64,000 bases of DNA from Corallium rubrum (GCA_964035015.1 CAXIUP010000124.1:77501-141500); one strand, 5' to 3'. Numbered from the stretch's first letter, positions 1-10,796 are shown. Notes: generated by a model from the sequence alone, not told the origin. Numbers and translations: made by a program.

Positions 1-62
<62 letters not shown>
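1..62. repeat. (AT)n microsatellite
   Basis: An uninterrupted AT dinucleotide run opens the window, 22 bases past the stop codon of the minus-strand gene that begins at 3918. The run may continue beyond the window edge, so its full length is unknown. Confidence 0.95.
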
Positions 63-68
<6 letters not shown>

Positions 69-83
69 CACTGTATTTCAAAG

Positions 84-3000
84 TCATTTGCATTTTCTCT
101 TGTTCTTTTTTTTTCTGGACTTCCCAATTTTTTTGGCCTTTTTGCACGTTTCCACCTCACTCTCAGCCTGCTTCTCTTCAGGTTCCACTTCAACTACCAC
201 ATTGCTTAGGCAATCCTGCTTTCTCTCCCTGCAGTGTTCTCGCTTCCCAGTAACCCAATAATTGGTATCTTGCTTTGAATATTGCCTTTTAGGACGTTCT
301 CGATGATAAAGGGTTGATTGACGATGCTCCATGCGGAGGACATCTGCAGGACTATCCCAGTTGTTGCATTTTCGCCTCACTACATTGCGAGCTGCATCAT
401 TATTTTTCTCTACAGCTGAAAGAACAATACAGTATTAGGAAAAATACACAGGTAGCATATTGAATCTATTTCAGGCACCTCTGCTTCTTTAAATATTTCT
501 TGTATGTGTACTGTACTGTACTGTACTGTACTGTACTGTACTGTACTGTACTGTACTGTACTGTACTGTACTGTACTGTACTGTACTGTACTGTACTGTA
601 CTGTACTGTACTGTACTGTACTGTACTGTACTGTACTGTACTGTACTGTACTGTACTGTACTGTAGCTTACCTTGTCCAGAAAACTGCTTAATATTTCCA
701 TATTTTTTCAAAAAATAACCAACATGATAAGCAGTAACATGCATGTATGGTGTCACATTAGCTCTTCCATATCCCTTCCTTTTATGGCCAAGGCTAAGGA
801 AGAGATTTACCCATCTTTTGATCTGTACAAATGGGAATATTTAAGCAAACTATGTTAGTCAAAAAATAATAGAATACTCTAAAAGGTTGGTGTACTGCCA
901 AGATAGTGTATAGGAGATCCAATGTTTTTAAGCGATGGCGTTTCATGTATTTCAGTGGTACACCAACCTTTTAGAGTATTCCATTTGTATTTCTACATTG
1001 CGTATGCAGCACAACACATCTATATCACCATATTAGTTATATTCTGGTACTAATAGTTTTGTCCTGGTATGTACAGTATTTAAATCAATGTTTGTTACCT
1101 CATATGAGTAGTTTGTTGTATTTTCTGGCTCCATTGAAGTTATTGTCTTTTTATAGATGTCTGCAAAGTCCTAAATACAGTAATTGAACATTTTCATTAG
1201 GAATTTATAAGACATTTTACTACTTATTTTTCTACAAGAAAACTGTATAAATGTATAAAAACAATTTTCACCTTCCATGTCTGTACAACTGTGGCTCTAG
1301 TATCATTGTGAATGCCCATGTCAGTGTTCAGTATTTTGTCTGGCCAAAGTTCCAAAAGCCTCTTTTTTTCATTCCCCATCAGTGATGTCCAATCCATTGT
1401 GATGACCCCTTTGGCATCGTCTTGCTTTTGCCATACATTAAATGATACACCACAGCTATTTATAATTTTTACAATAGCCTTCAAGTGCACACCCTTTTCC
1501 ATCCCACGCGCCTTCAGATTGTCTTCCTTCTCATCTCTTTCCATGGCATCATCAAGAACATTCGTCAACAAGACATCTGTTATTCGCAGGAGGAGGTGCA
1601 GCTCATCAGGAATTACATGGTCAAGAGGAACATTAAGCAATGGCTTGCAAACACAACAGTACTCCTTTTTGCCATTGCTCGCATACTTTATCACTTCAGA
1701 TAGCGTAAGTGACATTGGAGAAGTGCTGTAGTATGTCTCTTCCATTGACATATTATACCTTTTTCAAGTAGTAATGATAATTAGTGTGCAATACATCAAC
1801 TGACACTCAGGGCTGGATTAAGCATGTGGGGAGCCCTCTAAAGTATATGTGTGTGGGGGTGGGGGGGGGGGGGCATCTTCACCATTTGCACCATGGTCAA
1901 TCTGGCTTGCTTACACTACAGGCGTATGGAAGTTATATAACTCATATACAAGGTATTAGTGTAATTTGTAATTTACTTGCCTGTTGTCCTTATGAATCTT
2001 ACACCAAATACATGAATAGTTGGATGTTGCACCACTGCGGCCGTTTACAATGAGCAAAAACTAATAAATTCTCAAGAATATATGGAAATATATTTCATGG
2101 CTTGGCAGTAATTGTAAGTCAATTACAGAAAAACTAGTCACTTTCAGACTTTTTTTATTCTAACCTTGTAATCACCTCCAAGGAAAATCTCCACAGGAAT
2201 TTTTTGTCCTGGTCGTATTTCCACATGACCCTCCTTAATAATATCATTAATGTCTCTTATTGCATCTGCAAAGCCTATTTTGATACTATCATAGGACTCG
2301 GACCCAGCAAGTACAGCCACTGTAATTGTACCTAATGCAATAAATTGTTAAAAACATCATTTATAGATGAAAAGTATAAATGAATTAAACCGTGTATTGA
2401 ATAAAATCAGGTACATGCGATATACATGTAGTACCAAGAATATGTCCCCATCAGGAATTTTTTCCTACCTCGGCTTGAGAGAATTTCATCTTTTTTCTCA
2501 AGTATGGCAAAACTCAGCAAAACAAACCCAGTCAATCTTGTCATTCTGGCACCATCACCACTAATTTTGACTTTTACAGGCTGATTAATGTTGAGGTATC
2601 CTGCTTTCTCCTGAAACAAAGACACCAGTTAAGTTATGGAATTTAGAAAAGATTTTATTTCAAACCACCCTCCTTTCAAATAGATACCCACCACAATATT
2701 TTGGTGATAATTCTCATATATTTTTACATATGTCATAAAACTAGTTCTGGAACATACCAATGTCTTCAACTTATTTGCCAGTTTCTCTTTGAATGACACT
2801 TGGGCTCCGGGACAACTGCCTGGAATGGGAGAGATCACACAACCGCTGTCAATCTTGTGCCGACATTCCTTAACCAGGTAGGATCTTGGTAGATCTTCAA
2901 ATACCATAGCCATCTCATGCACAAACTTATCGCTCACTCCAAACTTATCTACCAAATATAGTAGGCTTTCCACTTTGGCCTTTTCATCATTGGTCAATTG

Positions 3001-3918
3001 TTCATAGTGCTTGGTCGCTGGTCCTGAAGATACTTGTGTCGTGGCCTGGATATTGGTGGGTTGCGAGTTTTGCTTTAATGCTATATTGTACCTGTTGGCA
3101 TGGTCATCTGTCACATGCATTGAGTCGAGATGAAAACCAAAGGCCTCAGAGAACCACAAGGCTTTCTGTGCTTTTGATGAGAATTCACTTATTCTTCTTT
3201 TCTTTTGTCTACCAGACACAGCTTCCAGAGATGTTAATCTCCGTGATACTCCACCTCTCTCTAGCTGCTTAATTTGGGTTTCCATTCTTTTATTTCCTTC
3301 TTTCTCTATGTCAATTTCTCTCTGCAACTCTTCCATCATTTCTTCAAAAAGTATTTGTGTTGATTCTTCCAAATTATCATACTCCCTTTTCCAATTCTCT
3401 ACTTCGTTCTCTAACTCACAATTAACTTCTTCTAAAGCAGTTTTCTTGTTTTCCAAACAGTTTATCTTGCCCTGCCATTGTTCAGCAGTCACAATATCAC
3501 TGTTTAGGATGGCTAATTTTCTCCAACTGTTGTTAAAATTCTCCCTTTGCTGTTTACTACCACCTCTGTTTAATTTCTTTAGTTGGGCTCTGGCCTTGCT
3601 AACTTCTGCCTTGAGACGAGATTGGAGTCTTAGACTGCTGTTATCAACTTTGAAAGCTTCGCCCGGAATATGACTGTTTAATATATCCAAGTAGTTTTGA
3701 TCTGGTTCTTTCAATGTTTCCCACTCGATAAATGTCTTATTCTTTATAGAAAGGTGACAAAGGACCTGGTCTCCTGTACTTGCTTGTTTTTCGATATAAA
3801 CAAGTTTGTTTCTTGGGCTTTCTCCGTTTATTAGAATATTGACTTCATTAGCATTAATAGCAGCAGCAGCTGACATTTCCTCATTTGCATTTCTACATAA
3901 ATTCAAACTTTCGCGCAC
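84..3918 (-). CDS. RAG1/Transib-fold (DDE) protein, 8 exons, intact
   Basis: I reconstructed eight exons on the minus strand: 3918-2758, 2610-2469, 2331-2165, 2060-1981, 1758-1272, 1170-1099, 822-672 and 415-84. Junctions are GT-AG except one GC-AG (donor after 1981). All phases agree and the product is 863 residues with no internal stop. A start at Met15 is an alternative. Residues ~95-225 are a coiled coil, followed by a basic RQKKRR patch. The C-terminal half has ISGDG (D406), LGGDYK (D488), CIWC (C507, C510), PDELH (H571), YMHVTAYH (H731, H736) and VEKNND (E756). The end is Lys-rich. Known: RAG1 uses D600, D708, C727/C730, H937/H942 and E962. Distances D-C (19), H-H (5) and H-E (20) are identical here. 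Inferred: an RNase H-like DDE protein of the RAG1/Transib/CMC clan, catalytic or domesticated. I recall multi-copy cnidarian relatives of unknown function. No terminal inverted repeats are visible around it. Confidence 0.82.
508..665. repeat. (CTGTA)n microsatellite in an intron
   Basis: About 31 perfect copies of a 5-bp unit fill most of the last intron (416-671) of the RAG1-like gene, directly after its splice donor at 671. All frames through the repeat stay open for long stretches, so apparent small proteins here are artefacts. Confidence 0.95.
871..982. mobile_element. 112-bp palindromic MITE in an intron
   Basis: Inverted ends of about 26 bases (core GAATACTCTAAAAGG and its complement) bracket a short spacer. 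It lies inside the intron between exons 6 and 7 of the RAG1-like gene and does not touch either splice site. No clear target duplication was found. Confidence 0.7.
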
Positions 3919-4059
3919 AATTTAGCCGCCATAATGATTTGAAAAGCCGAGCAGTGTTTGTTTTTGACAAGGACTGGTGATGAGAATTAAGAAAATGGCG
4001 GACAAACGAAAGAGAAGTCTAAATAATCTATGGAAATTGCGATGAAAACCTCGCCAGTT

Positions 4060-4570
4060 TACATTTCTGATCAGACTTTGAATAGAATAATTACAAAATA
4101 GCCCAACTTCAAGATATGAAACCGCAACGACGACAAATAAAAAGGAAAGATGAAGAGTACGATGAAATGCGTAGTTTCGTACACTTGTCAAATAAGATAG
4201 AAACCAAGTCAGAAGATGCTTCATGTACTCTTAATATTGGAAATTCTGAAGAGAAAGGTCAGTCATTATTTAGTTCGCCATGTTGACCGCTGCTAGTGTG
4301 GCAGTCTAAATTTTATATCGAAAACCGCAACGAGCTGAACATCCATGAAGTTTTTATTACAATATTTAAGTACTATATGCGTTGTGCCATCTGTAATAGA
4401 TGGAAACTAATTGTTAACTTCAAAATTGAATGTGCTAGGAAGACATTTTTCCATATTCCCATTGTAAACCTTATTAATCTCACATGAGAGATCTGCCTAA
4501 ATTTTTTCTAAGTGAGCACGCGTTACGCGCATGCGTGTCCATTATTTCTCGCCATGTTTTTTCTTCTTTT
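4060..4570 (+). repeat. Dispersed repeat, diverged copy of 47400-48180
   Basis: The same order of landmarks (AAACCGCAACGA, TTCGCCATGTTG, a second AAAACCGCAACG, then ACGCGCATGCGTG followed by ATTATTTCTCGCCATG) recurs in the same orientation at 47.4-48.2 kb. Divergence is high, so both are old. It lies just upstream of the RAG1-like gene and may contain its 5' flank. I see no gene between 3919 and 4997. Confidence 0.6.
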
Positions 4571-4994
4571 AAGTCTCTCATAGCAAGCGAGTCAAAAGTC
4601 CCAGTCAGTCCCATGACGACTGCTCACAAAGTGAAAATGGAAGTCCAAGATCACAAAGTAAGTTCCTAATGTTGAACTTAAGGTGGCAAAAGACTGTATC
4701 TCAGTATCATCTCATAGAAATTGAGAGCGAATGATCTAATTGCTTTAGTAGAAACTAACTTGTGTACCTTAGTTCTCCCAAATTATTTCAAAAAATCAAA
4801 CGGAGCATAACCATTTTTTCTGTGTGAAAACCAAGGCAAAACAATCTGTCACTCCTCGTGTCCTCCATGTTGTTTCACCGCATGGCCACGCGAGTACTGG
4901 TACTCAATTTGCTATCTATTGAGGAATAGATATCGAGTAGAGTAGCCAATCAGATTGCAGCATTTGCAAAAGAATACTAGCAAGTTTCTACTAA

Positions 4995-4997
<3 letters not shown>

Positions 4998-5042
<45 letters not shown>
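4998..5042. repeat. (AT)n microsatellite
   Basis: An AT run that borders the left side of a 226-bp hammerhead-bearing unit; a matching run lies on its right side. Confidence 0.95.
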
Positions 5043-5044
<2 letters not shown>

Positions 5045-5268
5045 CTCTATGGCCTTTAGGTCATATTGAGTGCTCTACAGGATGAGCCATTGCTGCTTAC
5101 GCATTCGGTGCGCACGCTCACTGCTTGCAGTTTGAGCGCTCTGGCATGGTTTTTGATGTCCCACAATTTGTGAGGCACCAAAGGTGACTGTAAATAGCAG
5201 TTACCTTCATCCTGCTCATCAGCACTACACTGATGAGGCCCGAAAGGCCGAAACGGTACCGTCTGTAG
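5043..5268 (+). mobile_element. Short hammerhead-bearing retroelement unit
   Basis: A ~226-bp unit with no open reading frame lies exactly between two AT microsatellites and ends in a hammerhead ribozyme. Established knowledge: Penelope-like elements and animal retrozymes carry type I hammerheads with very short helix III, and often sit in simple repeats. Membership here is inferred; no second ribozyme copy upstream was found, so a tandem retrozyme is not shown. Confidence 0.55.

Positions 5269-5269
<1 letters not shown>
5224..5269 (+). ncRNA. Type I hammerhead ribozyme
   Basis: All conserved core positions are present: CTGATGA (5230-5236), helix II GGCC/GGCC closed by CGAAA (5237-5249), GAAA (5250-5253), a palindromic helix III ACGG-TA-CCGT (5253-5262) and the cleavage triplet GTC (5261-5263). 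Helix I pairs ACTACA (5224-5229) with TGTAGT (5264-5269). Predicted self-cleavage is after C5263. The tiny self-complementary helix III resembles ribozymes that work as dimers in Penelope-like elements and retrozymes. Confidence 0.88.

Positions 5270-5319
<50 letters not shown>
5269..5319. repeat. (AT)n microsatellite
   Basis: The AT run starts right at the end of helix I of the hammerhead. Confidence 0.95.
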
Positions 5320-5321
<2 letters not shown>

Positions 5322-6600
5322 GTATGCGATATACAGATATACTTGCTTCGAAGCGGAATTTAACATCTTGCAAACTGTATATGTTCTCAAAGAACACGAG
5401 GAGAATATAATGAAGAACTTTACTCTGGTAATATTTACTTTGGATAATTCTGCCAAGAACCTAATGGTAGGACTGTAGGAGACATGTTCATATTGCAAAC
5501 AATGTACTTGTGGGTATGTACTTGAAATGCAATAACCCCTCACCCGCTTTTACAGCAACCCCCCCCCCCTTGCGCTCTTTTTTATTGGAGGCCTGGAAAT
5601 AGCTACTCCTGTCGGAACGATGAAAATATAGTTTTAATTCTGATAGAATATTTGAAATTAAAAAAAAACACTCTATTTTTTGGAAGAAAAATGCCACAAA
5701 TAACAAAGAAAAATTTAAGGGTGATATTTCGTAAAATATATTGAGATGAAGAAAATTGCACGTTGCATCCAGGGTTTGATCTCGATCTCGTTCGCGTTAC
5801 CACCACACTACTGAAGCAGGTGTCAGAATTTTATTAAAATATTAGGGTTATATTTTACAGTTCTTTCTTCCCATGTTGACAAAGAACATTGCTTGGTATC
5901 TAAAAATATTTGCATTTTGAAAACTATTCAAACTGCCTGACTGGCTGCCACGGCTATATTCACTTATGGCATTTTAAATTTATTTAAACTAATATAACAA
6001 AAAGAATTTCTAATTTCGAAATCTGAATTGCTGAAAATGTTTTCATGTTACATGTTAATAAATATTTCGACAGCGTTTGTACGTTTTACAAAAGAATAAA
6101 TGTTCCTTCTCCATTTTTTATGCTAAATTATAAACAACCGCTAAGTCATATGTAGATTTACAATAAGAAAACTATTTAAACTGAAGGAGATAAGACGGCA
6201 GTCACAGGTAAAAAATACAACGTAACGGGCATTGGCAAGAAAAAACATGCAATGGATATGATACGTACTTCAGGGACACACAAAATATAAAACAAAATTA
6301 ACAGTGATAAATGTAAACAAGGAAACTCGAACAGTTTTGCTACTAAGTGTTCGTGATTACTGAGAGCGACTGCTCTATATTTTTACCGTAGGTTAAACTT
6401 TTCGGCCTTTGTCTTCGTTGGTTTTCTATTTTGACTATTTCTTTTTCCTTCTTGGTTTGACGGGTTTCCTTTAGTCAAGACTTTAAATACGTAAACGTTG
6501 ATTTGTTTCTATAGTCTTTTGAAAAGGATGTACGTATCCCAAAAACTCCTTTCTGAAGTCTTTTTGTCAAGACTAATATTAGTTCAAATCCTTTTCAAAT
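5320..6600. other. Gene-free AT-rich stretch
   Basis: Only short scattered open frames occur and none has a recognisable motif. A C-run near 5560 sits in a phrase (ACCCCTCACCCGCTTTTA) that recurs in altered form near 26870. I see no gene here. Confidence 0.6.
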
Positions 6601-6661
6601 CTTTTTTGTGAAGAACTATATTGTTTCCAGTGCCCCACAATCTTCACCGCGCGTGGTCCGT

Positions 6662-6662
6662 C

Positions 6663-6731
<69 letters not shown>
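6662..6731. repeat. (CA)n(TA)n compound microsatellite
   Basis: A CA run passes directly into a TA run and ends at the left edge of the palindromic element at 6732. Confidence 0.95.
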
Positions 6732-6733
<2 letters not shown>

Positions 6734-6875
6734 CCAGGGTTAAGTCACGTTGGCCTGAAAAAAAGGGCCTTCGCTCGAAACGTCGAGAAGATTTTTCTCT
6801 TTTTTTCAGGCCAACGTGACTTAACCCTGGTAATATTTGGATTTCAACCGTGGCCGACGCTGTCCTAGAAGCTTT

Positions 6876-6882
<7 letters not shown>
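6732..6882. mobile_element. Palindromic hammerhead-like repeat, truncated copy
   Basis: TTACCAGGGTTAAGTCACG at the left is inverted near 6833, with CCTTCGCTCGAAACGTCGAG between. The unit belongs to the family at 42840, 62786 and 63040. The hammerhead CTGACGA core segment is missing in this copy, so it should be inactive. AT tracts lie on both sides (6689-6731 and 6881-6928). Confidence 0.75.
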
Positions 6883-6931
<49 letters not shown>

Positions 6932-6969
6932 AATATTCAGATCGCTCAAACTGATTCGCATTTTAACAG

Positions 6970-7035
6970 GCGTGTAAAGTGGAATCCAGACATGTCGAGA
7001 TTAGCACCCTCACCGGCCTCCGGGCCTTCGGCCCT
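6970..7035 (+). repeat. GC-rich interspersed repeat, copy 1
   Basis: It shares GTGTAAAGTGGA, TCGAGATTAGCACC and a CCGGSCTCCGGGCCTTCGG hairpin with the copies at 7201-7287 and 27833-27920. It is truncated after the hairpin and passes into a small palindrome (7036-7107) ending in ATCGTACGCACGCATTT. Confidence 0.7.
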
Positions 7036-7200
7036 AAAATGCGTACGTACGATTTTTATTCACTCGTTGTGATGTCACAACTCGTGGATCAAAATCGTAC
7101 GCACGCATTTACCATGAAGTAATCTATAAACTAGAAATACATGAACGCAACAACCCCACCCCACCCCCTCCCTCCCCTAATTGCTTTCAGCTTTTCATCT

Positions 7201-7287
7201 CGCGTATAAAGTGGACTCCACGCACATCGAGATTAGCAACCCCACCGGGCTCCGGGACTTCGGCCCTCCGTCCGGGCTCGGGGATCA
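7201..7287 (+). repeat. GC-rich interspersed repeat, copy 2
   Basis: It begins CGCGTATAAAGTGGACTCC and ends with the CCGGGCTCGGGGAT segment. The order of blocks is the same as in copy 3 at 27833, with point differences throughout. Confidence 0.75.
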
Positions 7288-7405
7288 ATCATGATAAAAA
7301 TGTGAGATGTATAATTTAAGCTAAATATATATAATATGGGTATTAGATGAGACACGCTGTTAAATCTCAAAAGAACTTTGAAGAAAGCAAACGATATTAA
7401 TAAAA

Positions 7406-7483
7406 GATTGTCCGGAAAGATTGTCCGGAAAGATTGTCCGGAAAGATTGTCCGGAAAGATTGTCCGGAAAGATTGTCCGGAAA
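7406..7483. repeat. 13-bp tandem repeat, six copies
   Basis: Six head-to-tail copies of GATTGTCCGGAAA. Thirteen is not a multiple of three, so translation yields a 39-bp period in every frame; peptides here are artefacts. Confidence 0.95.
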
Positions 7484-7523
7484 GCTCTCGGAACACACGT
7501 TGATTTTATTATACGGCTACGAC

Positions 7524-7660
7524 CTATTTTCCACTTCAACCCGCGTACCGTACCGTACCGTACCGTACCGTACCGTACCGAAGCGCGACGTTTACTCTTC
7601 TCTTGTTTACCGTATGCCACGCGGTACGGTATATGGTACGGTTGAAGTGGGAAATGGGCT
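7524..7660. mobile_element. Palindromic MITE with (TACCG)n core
   Basis: CTATTTTCCACTTCAACC (7524-7541) is inverted at the right end (GGTTGAAGTGGGAAATGGG). Seven TACCG units (7546-7580) expand inside the left arm. Confidence 0.65.
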
Positions 7661-7744
7661 TTACTCATTTCCAACGCCCTGATTGCAAGATATTTGCAAT
7701 CCGTAACTTACGGATGACGAAATGTCGATCTAATGCCAAAAATC

Positions 7745-9870
7745 AACATAATATAATAAAAACTTACTAACCGAGTTGGAGGTCTCCAGGGGAAAGTATT
7801 TGGGTTTTCGTATTTTCGAAGGCAAATATTTACCCATACTGATCGAGAAAAACGTGGTTAATAAGTAATTTGTCTTGGATTTTGGTTGATTTTTGTTTCA
7901 AGTTTTGAACGTTGTTTTCACCTCTGGAATTTTCGTGTTGGTTTACCTGTTAGCATTTTTGTGATATCCAGGTTTTTTCCTTTTTTAAATGAGCTCAGAA
8001 CATGGCCAGAAATTTGGGACATTTCGACTGCGCATACTCGGAATTTAGTAAACAAACATGGCGGAATTACTATATATAAAACATAAGGGTAGCGGCATAT
8101 AATCAAAATTTGAGCAAGTTCAGTTGTAGCTATAGTATTTGCATACGTCCCTGTGATACGAGAAAAACTTCGGTAGTCAAACAAAATTAGTTTCATACCG
8201 TATTTTTATCTCCGTGGCCTTCCATTTCTAGTGTGACTTCAGCATCGATCTGGCTAGTATTAACTATATACTTCAGCCCCATTTCCGCGAGAACGAACAG
8301 TTTAGTCCGGCCGTTATTGATCCGTTTTGTTTCTGGCCAAATATGCATACGTCCCTTCGTAAACAACACATTATCAAGTTTTCCTCCTGCGATTTTGAAG
8401 GCGATCTGTTTAGGTTAAGAAGATCCATTCTTAGCGTGAAAAACCATAAAAATCCTCCGATTCCAAATAACTATATTAATTATTACGCAATTAGTTTGGT
8501 GAGCACGGACGTTCATAAATATTGCCTAAACAGTTTTCTTTGAAACTATTTCGCCATGTTTGAAATCAACAAGAAGCTTAGAAGCCAGGCTTTTCAATAG
8601 TGAATAGTGTAGGATAAATGAGAAAATAGTGTACCGAGAGGGTAGTTAGTACTATTTTGTCCTTCGTACTGCCAGATATCCCTATATTTCCCTGTTAACA
8701 TGTTGTGAACTTGTTAACGCGCCAAGACATAGTGCGCGAAATTTGAATATGCAAACTCAATGTTTTGATATTCTAAATCGATTCAATTTGAATAAATTTA
8801 AGCAAAGGATTTCTTTGTCTACTGAACCTTGTCTACGTTATGCGGGAAAAGCTTCAGTGAAAGATGGTGATATTGCATTGAGTATTAGTATTCCGTACGA
8901 GTATTTGAGCAGTTGGTATGACGTGAGGCAAAGTGGCACATTGGGTGAGTCTAACTCGTTTAATAAAATTTTGAATGCGTTTATATCCCAATTTGGGATG
9001 CGTTTATAGCCATTTTATTTTGTTAATTATCATACAGAAAGTCGCTGGGTAAAAGGCGTGCGGTATCCAATTATCATACTGGAAGCCGCTGTACAACGCA
9101 GGCGCATGTCCCAAATTTTTTATTATTATTTTTTTAATTTTTTTTTTAACGACTTTATTGGACATTTACATAAAATTACTTAAAAATACCCAAACGGAAA
9201 AAAGCGCGAACGGGACTCGAGGACCCATGCGAGGCGCTTTCCCGTTGTAATTACAAATAGATATAAAAACAATCAAAAATCAGTCAATACAGTAAGTTGA
9301 TCATAGACCAATTGCTCGAAATCCACGATGCACCAACACACACGCACAGCCCAAGCCCATTCCTATTTCTGGCCATGTTGTCTCACCGAAACTTACCGGT
9401 CCGACAAAAAAGCATATTTACGGGGCGGTCAATATCGTAGGACCTGATCATTGAATGGAAACAAGCTCAGTCATAAAATATTTTCATGATTTTATTCCCC
9501 AGCTAGACGGACGAAACGGAATCCTCAAGGTGCAACAAAAATCCTGCTCGGCTCAACAAATTTTTCATGTAGACATTTGGCTTCAACAGTGTAAGAAAAT
9601 CATGAAATTTTCTCTTCATGTTTCTCTGAGATTATTCTAATAAATGTTGTTTTCTAACCTCTCACTAACTTCATTTTCTCGGTCTGTATATACCGTAAGT
9701 AACGGACCGAGTTTTTTCTCCTTCGATGGTACGGCCCTCAAACTCAGTCAGCGAGAGGTTGGTATATATACCTCAAAGATCGGGATATAAAATATCTCTA
9801 ATAGAGTCTTAAGAGAATAATAGAGTCCAAAACGGAACTAGCATTTAATTGTTCGTATTTGTCTTTTCCA
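7745..9870. other. Gene-poor repeat-rich stretch
   Basis: A phrase like TTACTAACCGAG...GAGGTCT near 7767 recurs near 10870 and 35030, marking an old repeat family. An 88-residue open frame at 8743-9009 (plus) has no motif I recognise. AAACTTACCGG...GTCAATATCGT near 9395 recurs near 11265. I see no convincing gene before 9876. Confidence 0.5.
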
Positions 9871-9875
9871 TGAAG

Positions 9876-10540
9876 TCCCTGCACCCAAGCAAAGAAGAGT
9901 GGCATCGAGTTCAGCCGCAGACGAGAAGGAATGGAATTTTGAGGATGCCGTTAGTACAACAAAGATGGATTCCTCAAAAAGTATGTTTCATATTACGCAA
10001 TTTAAATTAATTTGATTTAATAAGAATTCAAATTTAATACTGAAATATATTAATAAAACAAACTAAGTTGTGCATTGTACGCGATTCACCGTATTGACCT
10101 TTGATTGGGTTGTTTTCATTTTATAAAAAGAAGATTAGACGGTGGCTTGAACTGATATGACTTTTATCTTCTCTGGTAAAACAATATTTTACTTATTCGC
10201 TACGCGCATTCGTAAAATATTGTTTTCACCACTCGAAGATAAAATTCATACCTTCACGCCACCTCTAATATCCTCTCTCTCTCTACATAGTAATTATAAT
10301 GTATAAACATTTATTCTAGGGCCACAAAAACACCGAGAATGGACCAAATCCGAAAAAAAGGCAGTATTAAATAATTTGGGTAATCTAATCCGTGAAGGAA
10401 GAGTTCCTAATAAAAAAGAATGTGACGCCTGCAAAACGAAGTCAAATGGGGCACTGGATGAGAGAGATTGGAGAGCGATAAAATACTACATTAAAAATCA
10501 AATCTCGAAAAGAAACAAACTCCAGAAAAAACATAAGTAA
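9876..10540 (+). CDS. Last two exons of a gene with W-x-x-E / C-x-x-C domain
   Basis: Exon 9876-9980 ends in a GTATGT donor; exon 10320-10540 follows a TTATTCTAG acceptor and ends in TAA. Phases match and give ~108 residues with no stop. The second exon reads EWTKSEKKAV (residues ~41-50), then EGRVPNKKECDACK, then WRAIKYYIKNQI and a Lys-rich tail. From memory this layout (Trp-x-x-Glu, G-[KR]-V-P-x-K-x-x-C, R-x-W-x-x-[IV]-K) closes many multi-copy cnidarian and fish proteins of unknown function, some joined to recombinase-like domains. It is probably a DNA-binding tail. The 5' exons are not identified, and the upstream acceptor (after 9875) is only plausible. It could be a fragment. Confidence 0.62.
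10134..10269. mobile_element. 136-bp palindromic MITE in an intron
   Basis: ATTAGACGGTGGC at the left is inverted as GCCACCTCTAAT at the right, and the inner arms (GTAAAACAATATTTTAC) also pair. It sits in the intron between the two exons of the 10-kb gene. Confidence 0.75.
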
Positions 10541-10565
10541 CTCCCATATTTATAAGTAATATCAT

Positions 10566-10731
10566 AAAAAGAGGTGTATTAGCTATTAAACGTCAAATCG
10601 AGCGGGACGTTTAACTCATTCCTGTCCGGGGGCTTCCCCAGAGGTGAATAAAATCGTCTGGCGTTAGCCAGAATAAAATACTAAAGACCAATTCGGACAA
10701 GAAAGAGTTAATAGCTAATCACCTCTTTTTA
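10566..10731. mobile_element. MITE with AAAAAGAGGTG ends
   Basis: AAAAAGAGGTGTATTAGCTA is inverted as TAGCTAATCACCTCTTTTT. The interior holds AAATCGTCTGGCGTTAGCCAG, a motif shared with MITEs near 37130, 41130, 56290 and 56400. It lies just 3' of the stop codon of the 10-kb gene. Confidence 0.7.
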
Positions 10732-10796
10732 TGCTATTCCTTTGTAATATCATGTTTGCGGGAATTTCTTTTGTTTGCGGGAATTTCTTTTGTTGT

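Noticed and set aside
489-756. Repeated YSTVQ/LYCTV peptides on both strands
   Set aside because: They are translations of an intronic 5-bp microsatellite. The only real coding part is exon 7 (822-672).
4484-4669. Small gene just upstream of the RAG1-like gene
   Set aside because: It overlaps a dispersed repeat also found at 48.1 kb, where the frame is not kept.
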